From contig MU277756.1 of NCBI GenBank assembly GCA_022385805.1, positions 38,115 through 102,114 of the forward strand: a stretch of 64,000 bases of DNA, read 5' to 3'. The number at the start of each line of letters is the position of its first letter. Position 1 is the first letter of the stretch. The notes under the pieces were generated by a model. It searched no databases, was not told where the DNA came from, and saw only the letters and a list, made by a program, of their open reading frames with translations. The position numbers and the translations under genes are program-made. The DNA comes from Pilatotrama ljubarskyi (lineage: Eukaryota > Basidiomycota > Agaricomycetes > Polyporales > Polyporaceae). Of this stretch, positions 21,738 to 33,963 are shown piece by piece.

Positions 21738-23738
21738 ATGGCTAGCAAGAGTTATCCGGGTAAGTGCACCCTGTACTGCGCAAGCAAGGGAACCGCTCAT
21801 CCTGCGAAGCGGAGCAGCATGTCATCAAGACGTTCATGAAGCTCGTCGAGCTGCTGCCTGCAGTGGAACAGAACAAGGTGTGGCACCTGTCCGCTATACA
21901 AAGCAACATGAATACCTCACCTTGCTATAGCCTCAGATAGTCCTCTTAGCGGGCGAGGTCACGCCCTTCCGCAATGATACAGATCGCGAAATGCCCTTCC
22001 GGCAGGTGAGCGAGCCTTGACCACTGTCCTACGCTTATACCTTGACAATATATGTGAGGAATCCAACTTCTTCTACCTATCAGGATGTCAGGTTCCCGCG
22101 TCCTATCTCCTTCTGGCCTACCAGAACGGCACCTCTCTCGCGAACAAGCCCTCCTCTCAGCTCTTCATCCCAAAGGCCGAGCTCGCAGACATCATGTGGT
22201 CTGTGCCACCTCCGTCTCTCGAGGAAGCAGCCGCTACACACGATGTCACTCGAGTCGACCACCCGGCTGCACTTCCCGACGCCATCCAAGAGCTCGTCAA
22301 GGCGTTCCCCGGCGCGCTCGTCCACACCCTCCCCTTATCCCCTCTCTTCCCGACCATTCCTTCCCAGTACACCGCCGCCTTCCTCGCAGGTAACGCGCAA
22401 ATAACGGAAGACTATCTCCTGCCCGCGCTGCACCGCGCTCGGCTCACGAAAGACGCGGCGGAAGTCGCACTCATCCGCAAGGCGAACGAGATCAGCTCCC
22501 GCGCTCATGAGCTCGTCATGCGCGTGCTTGGCCAGGGTGTGAGAGGCCTAATCAAGCGTGGCAAAGGTGCCGGAACGGAGCGGCCCTTACTACCGGGCGA
22601 ATGGCTGATCCAAAAGGAGGCTGAAGCCGAGGCGCTCTTTGTCGCTTCCTGCCGCCGCGAGGGGTAAGTCGGTCGAATATGAACTCTAATGATCAAGAGC
22701 TCACGAATCGTGCGCGAAGCGCTGAGCACCAGGCCTACCTGCCGATTGTAGCTGCCTCCACACGCGCGTCGACGCTGCATTACTGCTGCAACAATCGCGA
22801 GTTCGCCTGGGGCCCGGTTCAGCCCCACGATCACCAGAACCGTAACGAGTTCTCGCAGGACCACGAGCGCGAGCTCAACCCCCAAGTTCTCCTCATCGAT
22901 GCTGGCTGCGAGTGGAAGTGCTACGCCGCCGATAGTATGTCTCTTTCTCCTGCAAGGAGGCGGCTGCGTGACTGATCGCTGCTCTCAGTCACTCGGACCA
23001 TGCCCGTGGGTAACGGCGGCAAATTCACGCCCGAGGCGAGGGCCATCTACGAGCTTGTCCTCGAAATGCAGCGCGTACGTGCTCTCGCGTCAATACCCTC
23101 ATTTACCCGGCTCACCTTCGCCTAATCCGTAGCTCTCCTTCGAAGCCCTGAAGCCTGGCCTTCACTGGGATGCCATCCAATTCCTCTGCCACCGCACGCT
23201 CGTGCGGGGTTTCCAGCGGCTCGGAATCTTCAAGACGCCCAACTCGCCGAACTCTGGGTCGTGGAACTCCGAGGAGGCGATCCTCGCGAGCGGGATCAGC
23301 TCCGCATTCTTCCCGCACGGCGTCGGGCACTCGCTCGGCATGGACGTGCACGACGTCCCGAGTGCGAGCAAGCCCGAGAAGAACGACACGATTAAGGGCA
23401 TCGAGCTCGGCCACGAGTCGTTCTACACGTACCTGCGGCTGAGGCTCCCGCTCGAGGAGGGCATGGTCGTTGTGAGTAGCGCGCACGTTTTGTCTCCCGG
23501 AGCGGTTCACTAATAGCGTGCCTAGACGGTCGAGCCTGGGTGCTACTTCTCGCCTCACCTGTTAGCGCCCGTCCGTGACTCTAAGCACATCGACCAAGAG
23601 GTGCTCAAGCGTTACGAGAGCGTCGGCGGTGTGCGCATCGAGGACGTTGTCCTAATCACCAAGGACGGCTACGAGAACCTCACGACGGTCCGCAGTGACA
23701 CCGAGTGGGTGGAGAAGGTCTGCTCCGGTGAGATCTGA
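21738..23738 (+). CDS. M24B metallopeptidase (Xaa-Pro aminopeptidase / prolidase)
   Basis: Pita-bread-fold dimetal peptidase removing or cleaving at X-Pro bonds. ATG 21738 opens MASKSYPA, joined across GTAAGT...GAAG to EQHVIKTFMKLVELLP. The N-terminal domain has NFFYLSGCQVPASYLLLAY. The catalytic domain shows the expected ligands: Asp in LIDAGCEWKCYAAD, Asp in ITRTMP, His in FFPHGVGHSLGMDVHDVP, Glu in VTVEPGCYF and Glu in GGVRIEDVVL. The stop is TGA 23736-23738. A short extra loop (GVRGLIKRGKGAGTERP) lies between the domains. At least six exons, intact. Probably cytosolic (no signal peptide) peptide turnover. Whether it acts on dipeptides (prolidase) or longer N-termini cannot be told from the motifs. 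Confidence 0.9.
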
Positions 23739-23872
23739 AAGCCAGGCTGAAATATGTGCCCAATATGTGTACGATTAGGGCAAAGCGATGCATGTCGTGT
23801 AAGAGTACGTATTCTCTCGATCGTATCCCAGCACCTGCACATGTCTATAACCACCATGTAGCCCAATAACAT

Positions 23873-25546
23873 CTAACCGGTCTTCGCCTTGAGCTGCCTC
23901 CACAGCGTCATAAACATTATAGCTCCAATGCCAACGTACGCCACCTGCATCCCGACATAGCTCAACATCCCGATCTTCACGCCGGCACCGCCCCACACGG
24001 CTCCCGTCACCCTTCCCGAGTAATTGCTATACTGTATCGCCAGGCTGATTCGGCCGTTCCATTCCCCGGGCAGCTGCTTCGACAGTAGACTCAGCGTGAC
24101 GGTGCTCGCGATGTTGAACCCAAGCGCGACGAGGAACCAACAGATGAACAGGCTCCCGTAGTTGACCTTCTCCTCGCCGAGGATCGCCAGCGCGATCAGC
24201 AGCCCTGCCAGTCCTACGGACGTACCGATCGCGAGGGTGTGCCGGTCCTGCACGCGCCGCGCGAAGTGCAGGTTGAGCAGCAGGAACGGGATCGTGCACG
24301 CGCCGCCGAGAGCGATCAGGTTCCCTGCTGCGAAGGGCGTGAAGTGGAAGGGGTTCGACTGAAGGTGCGAGCTCGTGAAGACGGGTATATTCGCTTCCCA
24401 TGCGCCGAGGATGAAGAAGCATGTCATCGCGAACCAGCACATCGTCGCGGCGACGCCCCACTGCGCCTTGCTCATCCGGTGTAATGGCGGAGGTTGACTC
24501 TCCGTGAGGGCGACTTCGGATGTCGACACACGCGTGGGCTCGTCTTCATCGGCTTTATCCTCGCTGGCGGAAGTCGTACCCGCCTGTGCAGGAAGCGGCT
24601 GGAGAGCTATGCTCTGAGCGGGGGAGGGCGCTCGGGGAACGTCTTCGTACAGGAAGGCTGCGACGGCCCAGAAAACGGCCCACACCACTGCCATCACCCA
24701 CGCGGGACTGGTGTATCCATTGAAGACAGCGTTGTTGAACCCGACCTTGTACCTGTTATGAGAACCGTCATCAGCACACCCTCAGGTGGTGATTCAAGTC
24801 GACCTACAGAAGTCCGCCGACGAAAGGTCCGAGGCTGAAACCGATCCCCTGGCCGAGGACCAGCCACCCAGCGAGGGTGGTCCGGCGGCGAAGGCCGACG
24901 ATTCTCGGATCGGAACAGTAGCGCTTGCAATACATCCAGAACGTGAAGGCGAATCCGGTGACGATGCGACCGAGGAGAATCATGTACAACCAGTTGACGC
25001 GATATGCCAGCGCGTACAGGATGTTCCCCAAGCAGGCAGATGCGCAGGCGAAGTGCAGTGGGCGTTTGTATCCGCCTACAGGAGACTTCAGCATTCGGTT
25101 TAGAGGGTGGTCCATGGCGCTGCGCTGTACCTTGGTCGAGGTGCATGAGCGGAAGGAGAGCAACGCCCGCGAATACGGTCGGAATACCGATCACCAGTCC
25201 GGAGAAGGTCGACGTTCCACCTAGGTACTGCGCATACTCGTTGGACGACGACACGATGACGAAGAAGGTTAGCTGACAGCGTGGTGAGTATCCGACGTCT
25301 TTACTTGCGTTTCGTACAGGTAAAGCCCACCTGGAGCAGCACGTTGGCCACGATGATGATGACCAAAGAAGCCAACTTTGGCAGCTTCAAGTCATCGTCG
25401 ATTTGCCCAGCGGCGCGGCCGGTCTCGTTTGCTTCTAGTACTGTCCGCGAGTCCGACACGGTTCGGGACAACGACGGACTTGCGCGCAACTTGCGGCGCT
25501 CTAGTATGCTGAGGACTGTCGAAGGGAACCTGAATCCTGGCATCAT
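23873..25546 (-). CDS. Major facilitator superfamily transporter
   Basis: Multi-span transporter. ATG 25544-25546 gives a hydrophilic N-terminus, then a first membrane segment (LASLVIIIVANVLLQ), then FSGLVIGIPTVFAGVALLPL. Others follow: ACLGNILYALAYRVNWLYM, LLGRIVTGFAFTFWMY, then after RRRTTLAGWLVLGQGIGFSLG a long hydrophilic central loop (about 24480-24650). The C-terminal half has about five more segments ending WRQLKAKTG at 23873. The R-G-R-I-x-x-G loop after helix 4 fits the MFS. The N-terminal arrangement recalls MFSD8-like or SPX-MFS-type families, but the substrate cannot be inferred. Tail-to-tail with the M24B gene, 134 bases apart. The start could lie in an earlier exon. Confidence 0.85.
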
Positions 25547-26204
25547 GCGTTCTTGTGTCCTTGCTGGCCGCGAACAGTTCTTCTTGGCCTCAGGCCTAGC
25601 TGCAGACTCGGAAAGAGCGACTGGGTCAAGGTGCGGTGTCAAGGAGATATATAACATGTTGGCATGAGTTGACTCACATTTCACAAGCACCGACGCTAGC
25701 GGCTACTCCAAACTAGCGCTGCGCCGATGCTCACAGCCCCGGAGACGGAGTGCCGTGCGAGGCACGGTGCGCCCATGATGGTGTGCTTTGTACAAGAAAT
25801 TGGCAGAGCGACTGAGATGGGTCAGAAATTCCAGTCCCCACCACAATCCGGTGCAAACCCCGTTATGGCAATCTGAGTAGGTTCGCACCGCAGTCAGGGA
25901 GCTCGCTCTACTTCAATACCGTACTGGGTTGAGTGGCGTTCAGGATGCAACATAATATACAGATATCCAGGAGAGAAAGGACTAATGTACACATATTCCA
26001 CGTAACTACGTGGCATATGAACTGCAGGCATGCTACACAGAACCGGCGAGACGCGGACGCTCTACCGTAATTAGGAGAAACATATCCATCCATCCATCCA
26101 GATCCAATCCATCCAGCATCGTCCAATCGTACAACTGCACTCCAGCATGACAAGACAAAACGCAGAGCACGAACGATAGCACTTCGACTGTGACCACGAA
26201 CCTC
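25547..26204. other. Intergenic with ATCC microsatellite
   Basis: No gene supported. Contains the promoter side of the MFS gene and the 3' flank of the Mam3-like gene, with a short CATC/ATCC tandem tract (about 26083-26115). Confidence 0.5.
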
Positions 26205-29200
26205 TCACTCCTTGTCGGGGCCGACCTTCTCGTGCTCGTCAGGTTTACGAACCTCATCGCCAGCAGCACTGGTTGCATGCTGCTCCACACCTCCGCCATC
26301 AGGTCCTCCACCCTCTCTAGCAGGTGAGCCCACCTGCAAGTCGCGCTTCACGCGTTCCGCGACGATCACCCCCTGTCGCTCACCACCGTTTAGCGGACTG
26401 CTCTTGAACCATCCGCCCTTGATAGCAGACTGGTTGCCAGACCCCGAGGCAGCGCGCCGCTTGCGCTCGACAAGAATCGCTTGCTCGAGCGATGGCGCAG
26501 GGGACGCGCTGCGCGATGGCGGCCCAAACGCGAGATTGAGAGTGGGCGGGACAGGTATGACTGCGATGCCTGGAGCACCTGCTGCACCGTGCATCGACCG
26601 CGCACGACTTATGTTGGTCGCTGCCAACACGCTCTCCGGCGGGATGACGACCGAGGGCGCCGCAGACTTCACGGCGCGAGGCTGAGGGTCATCGATGACA
26701 GGGGTCTTGAAGGATTTCTCGTCAACGACGACGACACTCGGAGTCGTAGCTGAGACGGTAGCCACGCCCTCAGGAACAGGGGGTGTTACGGCCTGTTCCA
26801 GGACCTTCTCTTTCTCGGTGTCCTTAACGTCACGAGGAGTAGGCGGCGCACTGCGTGACCGCTGGAAGCCTAACCCCTTGAAGTTTAGCCCACGCAAAGC
26901 GGGCAGCGCGATGGGCTTCACGACGGGCGGCGGGGAGGAAGGCTTAGGCAACTCCGGGGTAGGAGAGACTGTGGGCGTGTTGCTGGCGTCCGAGGGGACG
27001 AGCTGTGGGGCAGAGCTCTCGGTGCGCTTCGTCAGGGATGCGCCCTTGACTTCGGCTTGAGCGTAAGCAGACAAATCCGGGTGGCCCTGCGGATCGAACT
27101 CGTCATAGATCTCTTCGCCGATGAGTTCTATAGAGGAGCATCAGCCCAGTGCAACGGCGGATCAAGTCAGCAAGCATACCTTCCAGAACGTCTTCCAGAG
27201 TGATGATACCGAGAGGCATGACAGCAGGGTCGACGCTTTGCAAGAACTACCATACCAGTGTTCTCAGCACCAATCAAAAGAACACGATGAGGAACACATA
27301 CTTCTTCGACACCCTCCTTGGTCAGGACTGCATCGGCGGGCATGCTCTGCTCCCAACGACTCCACCCGCCGACCCTCGGGAGGGCAAGACCGCGCTTCTT
27401 CGCACCGACGTCCGCGTCTTCCACGACGCCCATCTCTATATCAACAACCGGTTTCCGTTTCGTCCGCTTCCGCCCGCGCTTCGCCCCCTCCGAGTTGCTC
27501 GGCAGCTCGTCCACATCCCCTTCCGCGGAACAATCGTCCTTGAGCGTCTCGTCGTTGTCGCTACTGCTCCGCTTCGACTTCTTCGGGCGCCGCTTGCCGC
27601 CGTGGCTCTCGCCGCCCTCGTCCTCCGACTCGGAGCTGGAGTCGCTGTCGCCCATACCCACGCGGTCGAGGAGGCGCTGTGTAAGTCCGCGCTTCACGGC
27701 TTTCTTCACGCTCGCGGCGCGCTCCACGCTGAACCGCGAGACGATCGCCATATGCGACCGGCCTTCCTGGAACTTGTCGAGGATGCCAAGGAGCGGCTCG
27801 TTGTTCGGCACGAAGGGGACCTTATTGAGCGGGATCTTCCTCACAGGGACTGCATCTGTCAAAGTCCATAAACTTAGCCCCACGGTGCCTGACTATCAGA
27901 CCAGCAACTTACCGTTTGGGTCGAGGAGGACACACTGCTTGACGAGAAGGATGCCGACGATCTTCTTGACCTTCTGAGTCTGCTGCTGGCGTCCGTCCAG
28001 ACTCAAGCGGGACGCCGGTGCATCGATATCCGCTTCCGAGATATTGACCTTGGCGACTAGTCTAGGAACAGGTATCTCTACTTCCTCGTAGACAGGAATA
28101 CGGGAATGGCCAGTCAAACAGATCTTCCGCAATGTCTCGTAGTCAAGCTTCGCATCGATGCTCAACATGAAGACGTCGTTGATGGGTGTCATTGCTTGAC
28201 GTACGACCTAAAGCGAGGAGTTATAGTTAAAGACAGGACGGGGGGTATGGAGACGCACCTTCTCTTGTAAGTCGAGTGCACCGCCAATAATTGCGACCGT
28301 GTCCGTCTTCAGGTCTCCACCCAGTTCACCGGCGTTCGAATGCATGGCAATGAGCTCTTTGAGCTCCGCGCGACGATAGATGATTCCGTGGTGCGGGCCA
28401 AGCGCGAACTCCAAAATCTTCGCGACGGGCCATGCGACGATGCCCTATAGCAAGTCGAGCTGTCAGGAAGTGCAACCTCACCGTAGCCAAAGCATCGACG
28501 TGACCACTAAGAACTACTCACGAAGGTCCATAGCATGATCTGGACAAAACCGGCCATCTTGGCACCGAAGTACAGGCCATACCGAGTGCACAGAGATTGC
28601 GGGATAATTTCTGCGAAGCTGTCCAAACAGTGTCAGCGCCGTGAGCACATCAAACAAATAAGAGAATTCGATATGCTCCTGCTCGAGACTCTACACAACT
28701 ACACAACGAGGGTGTGTGCACTCGATTCTTTGTCTCAAGGCCGAATTCCGGGAGACCGGTCTTTCAACTGAGACACAGCCACAACGGAGCGCTCAAATGC
28801 CCTGCGGCCCTCAGTCGTGCGCAGCATGACGGATTTCGGAGGCGACGTCGCCGTCCGGAACGCGAGCATTACGCGTCAATTGGACATGAATCCGAACCGT
28901 GCCGCTCAGGAATAGCGTGCGCTCTCTTTGACTGTAAACGAGGGCCGGCACAGTCACGTGCCTCAGACGCGCGTGGGCAATCCGGCCACGAGAACGCGTC
29001 AGGTAAACGTGTAGCGCGTAAAGGCCGACACTGGCCGGGATTCCGCAGCCAGAGTGTGAGAATGGGACGAGAAAACGACGTACATGACGATGAGAACGGT
29101 GCTGACGACGACACTTTGGACGCCACCGCCAAGGATGGGGTCAGAGATAACGGGCAACGTCTCGTTGACAATCATGTTCGCCAACAGGAGAGTAACGAGC

Positions 29201-29610
29201 AAGAGATGGCCGTTCTTGCGAATGGGCTTAATTTTGTTGGCGTACAACTTCTGTTTACTGCGTGGCAAGAAAGACGTTAGCCTCGAGGACCATGCCGCCA
29301 CAGCGTGGCTCGGAGAATGGCAAATGGGATACGAGACTTACGGCGTGCCGCTGATGCTTAAAACGTTGAGTTGAGTCTCGTCCAAGCTCATGTATCCGAG
29401 CGTTAGACCGGCAAACAGACCCGACAGGAGGACAAGAATGGGGATGAGGCATGCGAAGATAATGAACTGGGCGCGTTCGTTCGGGTCGTGAATATCTCTG
29501 CGCGCGTGGGCGCCGAGAGAGGTGCTACGAGGTGGAACATGCTGAGAGAGAGCAGACGCTAGAGTGAGCAGCAGTCTTGAGGAGGAGGAGCGTATTAGAG
29601 GAGGGACCAT
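26205..29610 (-). CDS. MAM3: CNNM/Mam3-like transporter (DUF21 plus CBS domains)
   Basis: Homolog of the yeast vacuolar Mam3 / animal CNNM (CorC-HlyC) family, linked to Mg2+ and other divalent metal homeostasis. ATG 29608-29610 starts a leader, then the DUF21 signature LSGLFAGLTLGYMSLDETQ. SKQKLYANKIKPIRKNGH and LLVTLLLANMIVNETLPV follow, then FAEIIPQSLCTRYGLYFGA and WPVAKILEFALGPHHG. The CBS pair covers RQAMTPINDVFMLS and ICLTGHSRIPVYEE, then MAIVSRFSVERA and, after a Ser/Lys/Glu-rich insert, PLGIITLEDVLEELIGEEIYDEF. A Pro/Ser-rich tail of about 280 residues ends at 26205. One intron inside DUF21 (28619-29083) is 465 nt, far longer than the rest. Gene name by homology only. Confidence 0.9.
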
Positions 29611-30518
29611 TCGATGGATGTGGTTGAGCGTGAAGGTGCACTCGCCGCGAGGCCCGCGTCTTTACCCCGCACGAGCTTATCAACGGCACTTCCCGCTTTC
29701 TCGATCGCGCCCAGAACAGGCACCTCCCTTCTTTCTTATCTTCCTTATCGGACTCTGTCGGAGTGGGTGGTCAGCGTTTCGGACCTGGAAAATTAGGACC
29801 CGTTTCCTCGTTCGCGGAGTTCGCTCTGAGGTACAAGGTCACCCCGGCGACAGTCTCCAGGCCATCGTTATAAACCTGCCATACTCTACAAGCTTTTGAA
29901 GGCATCGAGGTCAATGGAAAAGATATCCGCAGCAGACCTCGGATGAAGGGCCGACCGACGCGTAGTTCTCGGGCTAAGACCCGATGTCTGATGACAACTT
30001 GTAGGATACATGAAGGTATGCAATTCGAGGCTCCGAGGCTCTCTGAGGGCGCTCGGTCCGAGGCCATATGACCACGACATTCCCGCTGCGATGTATTCCG
30101 GGAGTCGTCGGGTCCCATTCTTAGGCTGCACGGATACGTGGTAACATACATAGCTGGCTAGTACGATGGATCGTCTCTGTTAACGTGTAATCGCAAGCCT
30201 TTCTATTATATATAACTTACCTCGTACATGTGTAGTCTGCGACGACTCTCATATCGCCGAGAAGCGCTGCATACCATGCATGTAGCACGAGGTAACCTCT
30301 CCGGACCTCGCAACCGACAGCTACTTTGATCTACGTTCCGTTTGCAGCGACTGCGGCCCGACGAGGATCGTCGAGACGAAAACAGCAGAGCTCTAGGATA
30401 AGATTAAGCTGATGTACACTGAAATCGTACACATAGGCCTAGCGTAGCACCCATAGCAAGAGCGGGTAAGCAGAGCATGAAGTCGAAGCGGGCGTAATGA
30501 GTGGCATGCCGGCAGCCT
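29611..30518. other. No gene assigned
   Basis: Promoter region of the Mam3-like gene and 3' flank of NSE4. Short frames only, no repeats recognised. Confidence 0.4.
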
Positions 30519-31835
30519 TCAGCCATACCACTTCTGCCCTATGCGCATTTCCGACTTTGGTCGTTGCGGGATCATCGCTTCTTTGATGTCGAAGACCTCG
30601 ATGGCCCGCTGGGGAGGCGAGGAAGTCAGTCGGACAGCCGAGCGTGCCGCAAAGGAAATACAGACCCGCCAAGTCTCCATGTCGAATTCCATGACGATTT
30701 GGTGTTTGACCAGACCGTTCTCGTAATCCTCCTGTGTGGGTTGCTCGCATAGCACTGGATGGGTCACCAGTAAGCATGGTAACATCTTCGAGGCGGCGAG
30801 TGCTGCTTGACATACTGATGACAGGCTCTGAGGTGTCCTCCGTAATCTCAAGGGCGCATTTACCGTCTCGGATGAGGAATGAGAGGTAGAAGAGGTTTTC
30901 GACCGACTGGCCGAAATCCTTCGGGTTCACAATGAACTTGAAGAGGTTAACCGGACCTTCGGTATGCATCAAGATACGCTCAATCTGCATGCCGCCGAGA
31001 CTTTCAGAATGGCCACAGTAGATCATGTAGCAGGTCCACGTACCGTAGCAACGTTCTTGGTCGTTTCGTTCTCCGAGCGCGTGATATCGTCCTCAGTGAT
31101 CTCTTGGGGTTTCTTCATGTCCTCTTTGTTCTTCTCGAGTCTGGCCCGCTTGACGGCATTGCGTTTCTTTGGCTCAATAGAGAGCGGCCCCAGCCTGCGC
31201 CATGTCTCATTAGTATCGGTATTTCCGCCCTTTATACTCCCAGCCACTCACATGAAGTCCATCGCAGGGACTCGCCTGCTCTTCGCAAGCGCACGCCGTG
31301 CGATCCTCTCCCAGTCCAGCGGCGCACCCGCATCATATTCGCTTTCCTCCTCGTCCTCATCCTCGCCCTCGGCGGGCATGACGGGCTTGCGGCCACCCAT
31401 GTACGTGATGAGGCGCGCGACGAAGTCATCGACGTCGAACGCGCCCGAGCCCGACTTCATCGCGCGCGCTTTGGCCGCGCTGATTTGGGAGAAGCGTACG
31501 AGTAGCCCGGAATCCTTCGTGGCTTCATTTATGGCCTGCACTGAGAGGCCGTGAGTGGATGCGCGGGAGGGTGGACGCGGGGGGAGGGGCGTATACCGCG
31601 CTTGAACAATCGGTTGGCACTCCGGAGCTTCTCCGCCACTTCGTCTGTACTCAGGTCCTGGTTCTCTATACTGAGATATAAGAGGCGGCTCTTGGTCGTA
31701 ACAGGATGATCGCGCACCTGTGAGCTCCTGTTCGAGATGGCGAAACTGTCTCCTAATGTCGCGCGTCTCCTCCGGGTCCTGGTCCGGGTCGTATCCCAGA
31801 TCTTCCCGCTCCATGTCAACGTCGTCAATGGCCAT
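30519..31835 (-). CDS. NSE4: SMC5/6 complex kleisin subunit Nse4
   Basis: Kleisin of the SMC5/6 DNA-repair complex, nuclear. ATG 31833-31835 opens MAIDDVDMEREDLGYDPDQD. RQFRHLEQELT and AEKLRSANRLFKRG follow, then KDSGLLVRFSQISAAKARAM (Nse4/EID N-terminal region). After an acidic insert it reads APLDWERIARRALAKSRR, PAMDFMLGPLSIEPKKRN and, at the C-terminus, VNLFKFIVNPKDFGQSVENL plus FYLSFLIRDGKCALEI, diagnostic of the Nse4 winged-helix C-terminal domain. The last intron (GTCTGT...CCCCAG) joins METWR to RAIEVFDIKEAMIPQRPKSE, ending QKWYG at 30519. At least five exons, no disruption seen. Confidence 0.92.
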
Positions 31836-32132
31836 CGCGCTTGCTTACGTGCAGTTCGGCTGAGATGAAGTAGGGAGAGAGAACGCGAAGGTGCGGCGGG
31901 TACGATGTGGTCAAGAGAAAGACGCGCCCTAGCCATTTACGCGACCCCCTCGCGTCGCGACATGCACGTGACCTACGGAGTAGCGCGTTCGCGAACGCGC
32001 TCGACCTCGAGATCTGGATACCTCCACGGAGACCGCTTTCAGTGTCTGGCAATCTTTTCGATAGTCAGGCCAAGTCATGTAGGTAAGTCACAGCTTTTTG
32101 GCGAAAGTAGAAGTACGAATATATGCCGATTT

Positions 32133-33963
32133 CTAAAGCACGGGCTCCCCCGTCAGCTTGCGCTGTAACATGGCCACCGCTCTATCTCGATCCACCATAA
32201 CGCTTCCGCCCAACGTCCAGCTCATCTGCCGTTCGACCTGCTTCCCAATTTCAGCCAGCTTCTCCAACGAGAAACCGCCCTCCTTGCTCTCCTCTTCCGT
32301 CACGTTCTCCCAGCCCATAGCGTTGAGCTGATAGAGCCGCCCGTTCGCCTCGGAGCGTCGTTGCACGTCCTGTGCGGCGGGGCGCCGGATAGCGTCGTAG
32401 ACCTTCAGCGCACTGGTTAGGTTCTCTCGTGTCACCGATGCCTGCGCGAGGATTGTCGCAAGAATGAAGCCGTCCTGATTGCGAGGTGAGAAACATATGG
32501 CATTCTGGAATTGCGCCAGACTCACCTCCAATGCCTGACCAGCCCCGGCACCTTGGTGTGGTCGCATGGCATGCGCCTGCAGTATGAAGACATGTCAATT
32601 CCATTTCAGAGACTAGCCTCCACAGGCTTACCGCATCTCCAATCAGCGCCACCCGACCTCGAACGTAGGTAGGGAGATAGTGGCATTCATGAATCGCCCA
32701 ACGCAGCGGCTTCTCCGTAGACTGTCCAATACGGTCAGTAAATGAGGTGGAAACCAGCACCCTGACAGACTCACGCCCAGCAACGTCTGCACGCTGGGGT
32801 CCCAGCCTGCAAATTGTTTGACCGCTTCCTCCGCGGTGGCGGTCGAAACCCAAGGCCCCTCGTACTCGGCGCCTGCCTCATGATTCGGATATGATACAAA
32901 TGCTACGACGTTGACTACCTTCCCTCGGCAGATGGGATACGAAAGTGCGTGCTGCGGCATCGATCATGTACTCGACTTGTTATCTGAAGGAGTCCTTGGA
33001 ACGCCGCGCACCTTGTTCTTACCGTAGAACTGTCATCGGTCACCAGTCAGTGCTGCACGCATATGGGCGACCTAGACTGCTCACTATGATCGGTACGTCA
33101 GCGTCTGTGAATCCACGCTTCTCCAACTCGGTTGCAGGCGCGAGGCCTCGATACGCCACTTCCCGGCTCCAGACTGGGTCCGCCATTTTGCGCAGGCGCT
33201 GTGCTTCCACTAGGTCGCTCTTGCGGGCAGCTTCGTCCGCTAAGCTTTCGTACATGGTGCGTCGGACGGCAGATTTGATACCGTCGCTGCCAATGAGCAG
33301 GTCACAGTCCGCAGAGGTGCCATCCCTGAAGCGTAGGGCTATTGGACTCTCTCCTCGCTGAGGCAGTTGGTAGCGGGAGAGCCGTTTAGAGAAGTGAATC
33401 TTCGCGGCATGCAGATGCTTGGCGAGAAGCCTCTGTAGATCCGACCTGTGGAATGTAAACACTGGCCACCGTTAGCATGGCGGAGATCACGTTCAGTAGC
33501 ATGAGAGGTCTTCTGCTTACGGGCTGGGGACAGCTGGTAGAAATCGACTGCCTTCGACTGATCCGCTTTGCGATAGTGCATTGGCAATGCTGCAAACATG
33601 CTGCGTTACCAGGCCGCCATTCGCAAGGGGTGTCGGCAGACATGCTCACCGGCGCGATTGTGAGCCCCTGTGATCTGCAGTAGATCGTCCTCGAGGCCGA
33701 GGTCAGTCAGAATCTCCCACATACGGGGCCAGAACCCAATCCCTGCCCCGATCTCGGTGAGCACCGACGTCGACTCGTATAATGTCACCTCGACGTCCGG
33801 GGCATTCTTCTGCATGAACAGCGCGAGGAGTAGCCCGCCAAGCCCCGCCCCGCTTGGTGTCCGGGTACGCTATCAGCAATCAGATGTTCTAACGGGATAA
33901 AGGTAGTTCTGACTGTACGCACATGATTGCCACTCGGAATCGCTTCTTGTCAGAGTGAGACAT
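32133..33963 (-). CDS. FAD-dependent monooxygenase (salicylate hydroxylase-like)
   Basis: Class A flavoprotein monooxygenase. ATG 33961-33963 opens MSHSDKKRFRVAI, joined across a 5' intron (GTGCGT...CCAAG) to the dinucleotide-binding GAGLGGLLLALFMQ. VTLYESTSVLTEIGAGIGF follows (adenosine-ribose end), then FTFHRSDLQRLLAKHLHAA and DGTSADCDLLIGSDGIKSAV (the second FAD/NAD(P)H signature with DG). The third signature is RVALIGDA plus AHAMRPHQGAGAGQALE across an intron. The C-terminus ends MLQRKLTGEPVL at 32133. Eight or so exons. Aromatic-ring hydroxylation using NAD(P)H and O2 is inferred; the substrate is unknown. No secondary-metabolite partners lie next to it, so a role in degrading aromatic compounds is a guess. 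Confidence 0.88.

Noticed and set aside
26083..26115. CATC/ATCC repeat as a regulatory element
   Set aside because: Short microsatellite in an intergenic region with no supporting context; kept only as a note in the intergenic entry.
28714..29280. 188-codon + strand frame inside the Mam3-like gene
   Set aside because: It is antisense to clear DUF21 exons and to the long intron; no independent features.
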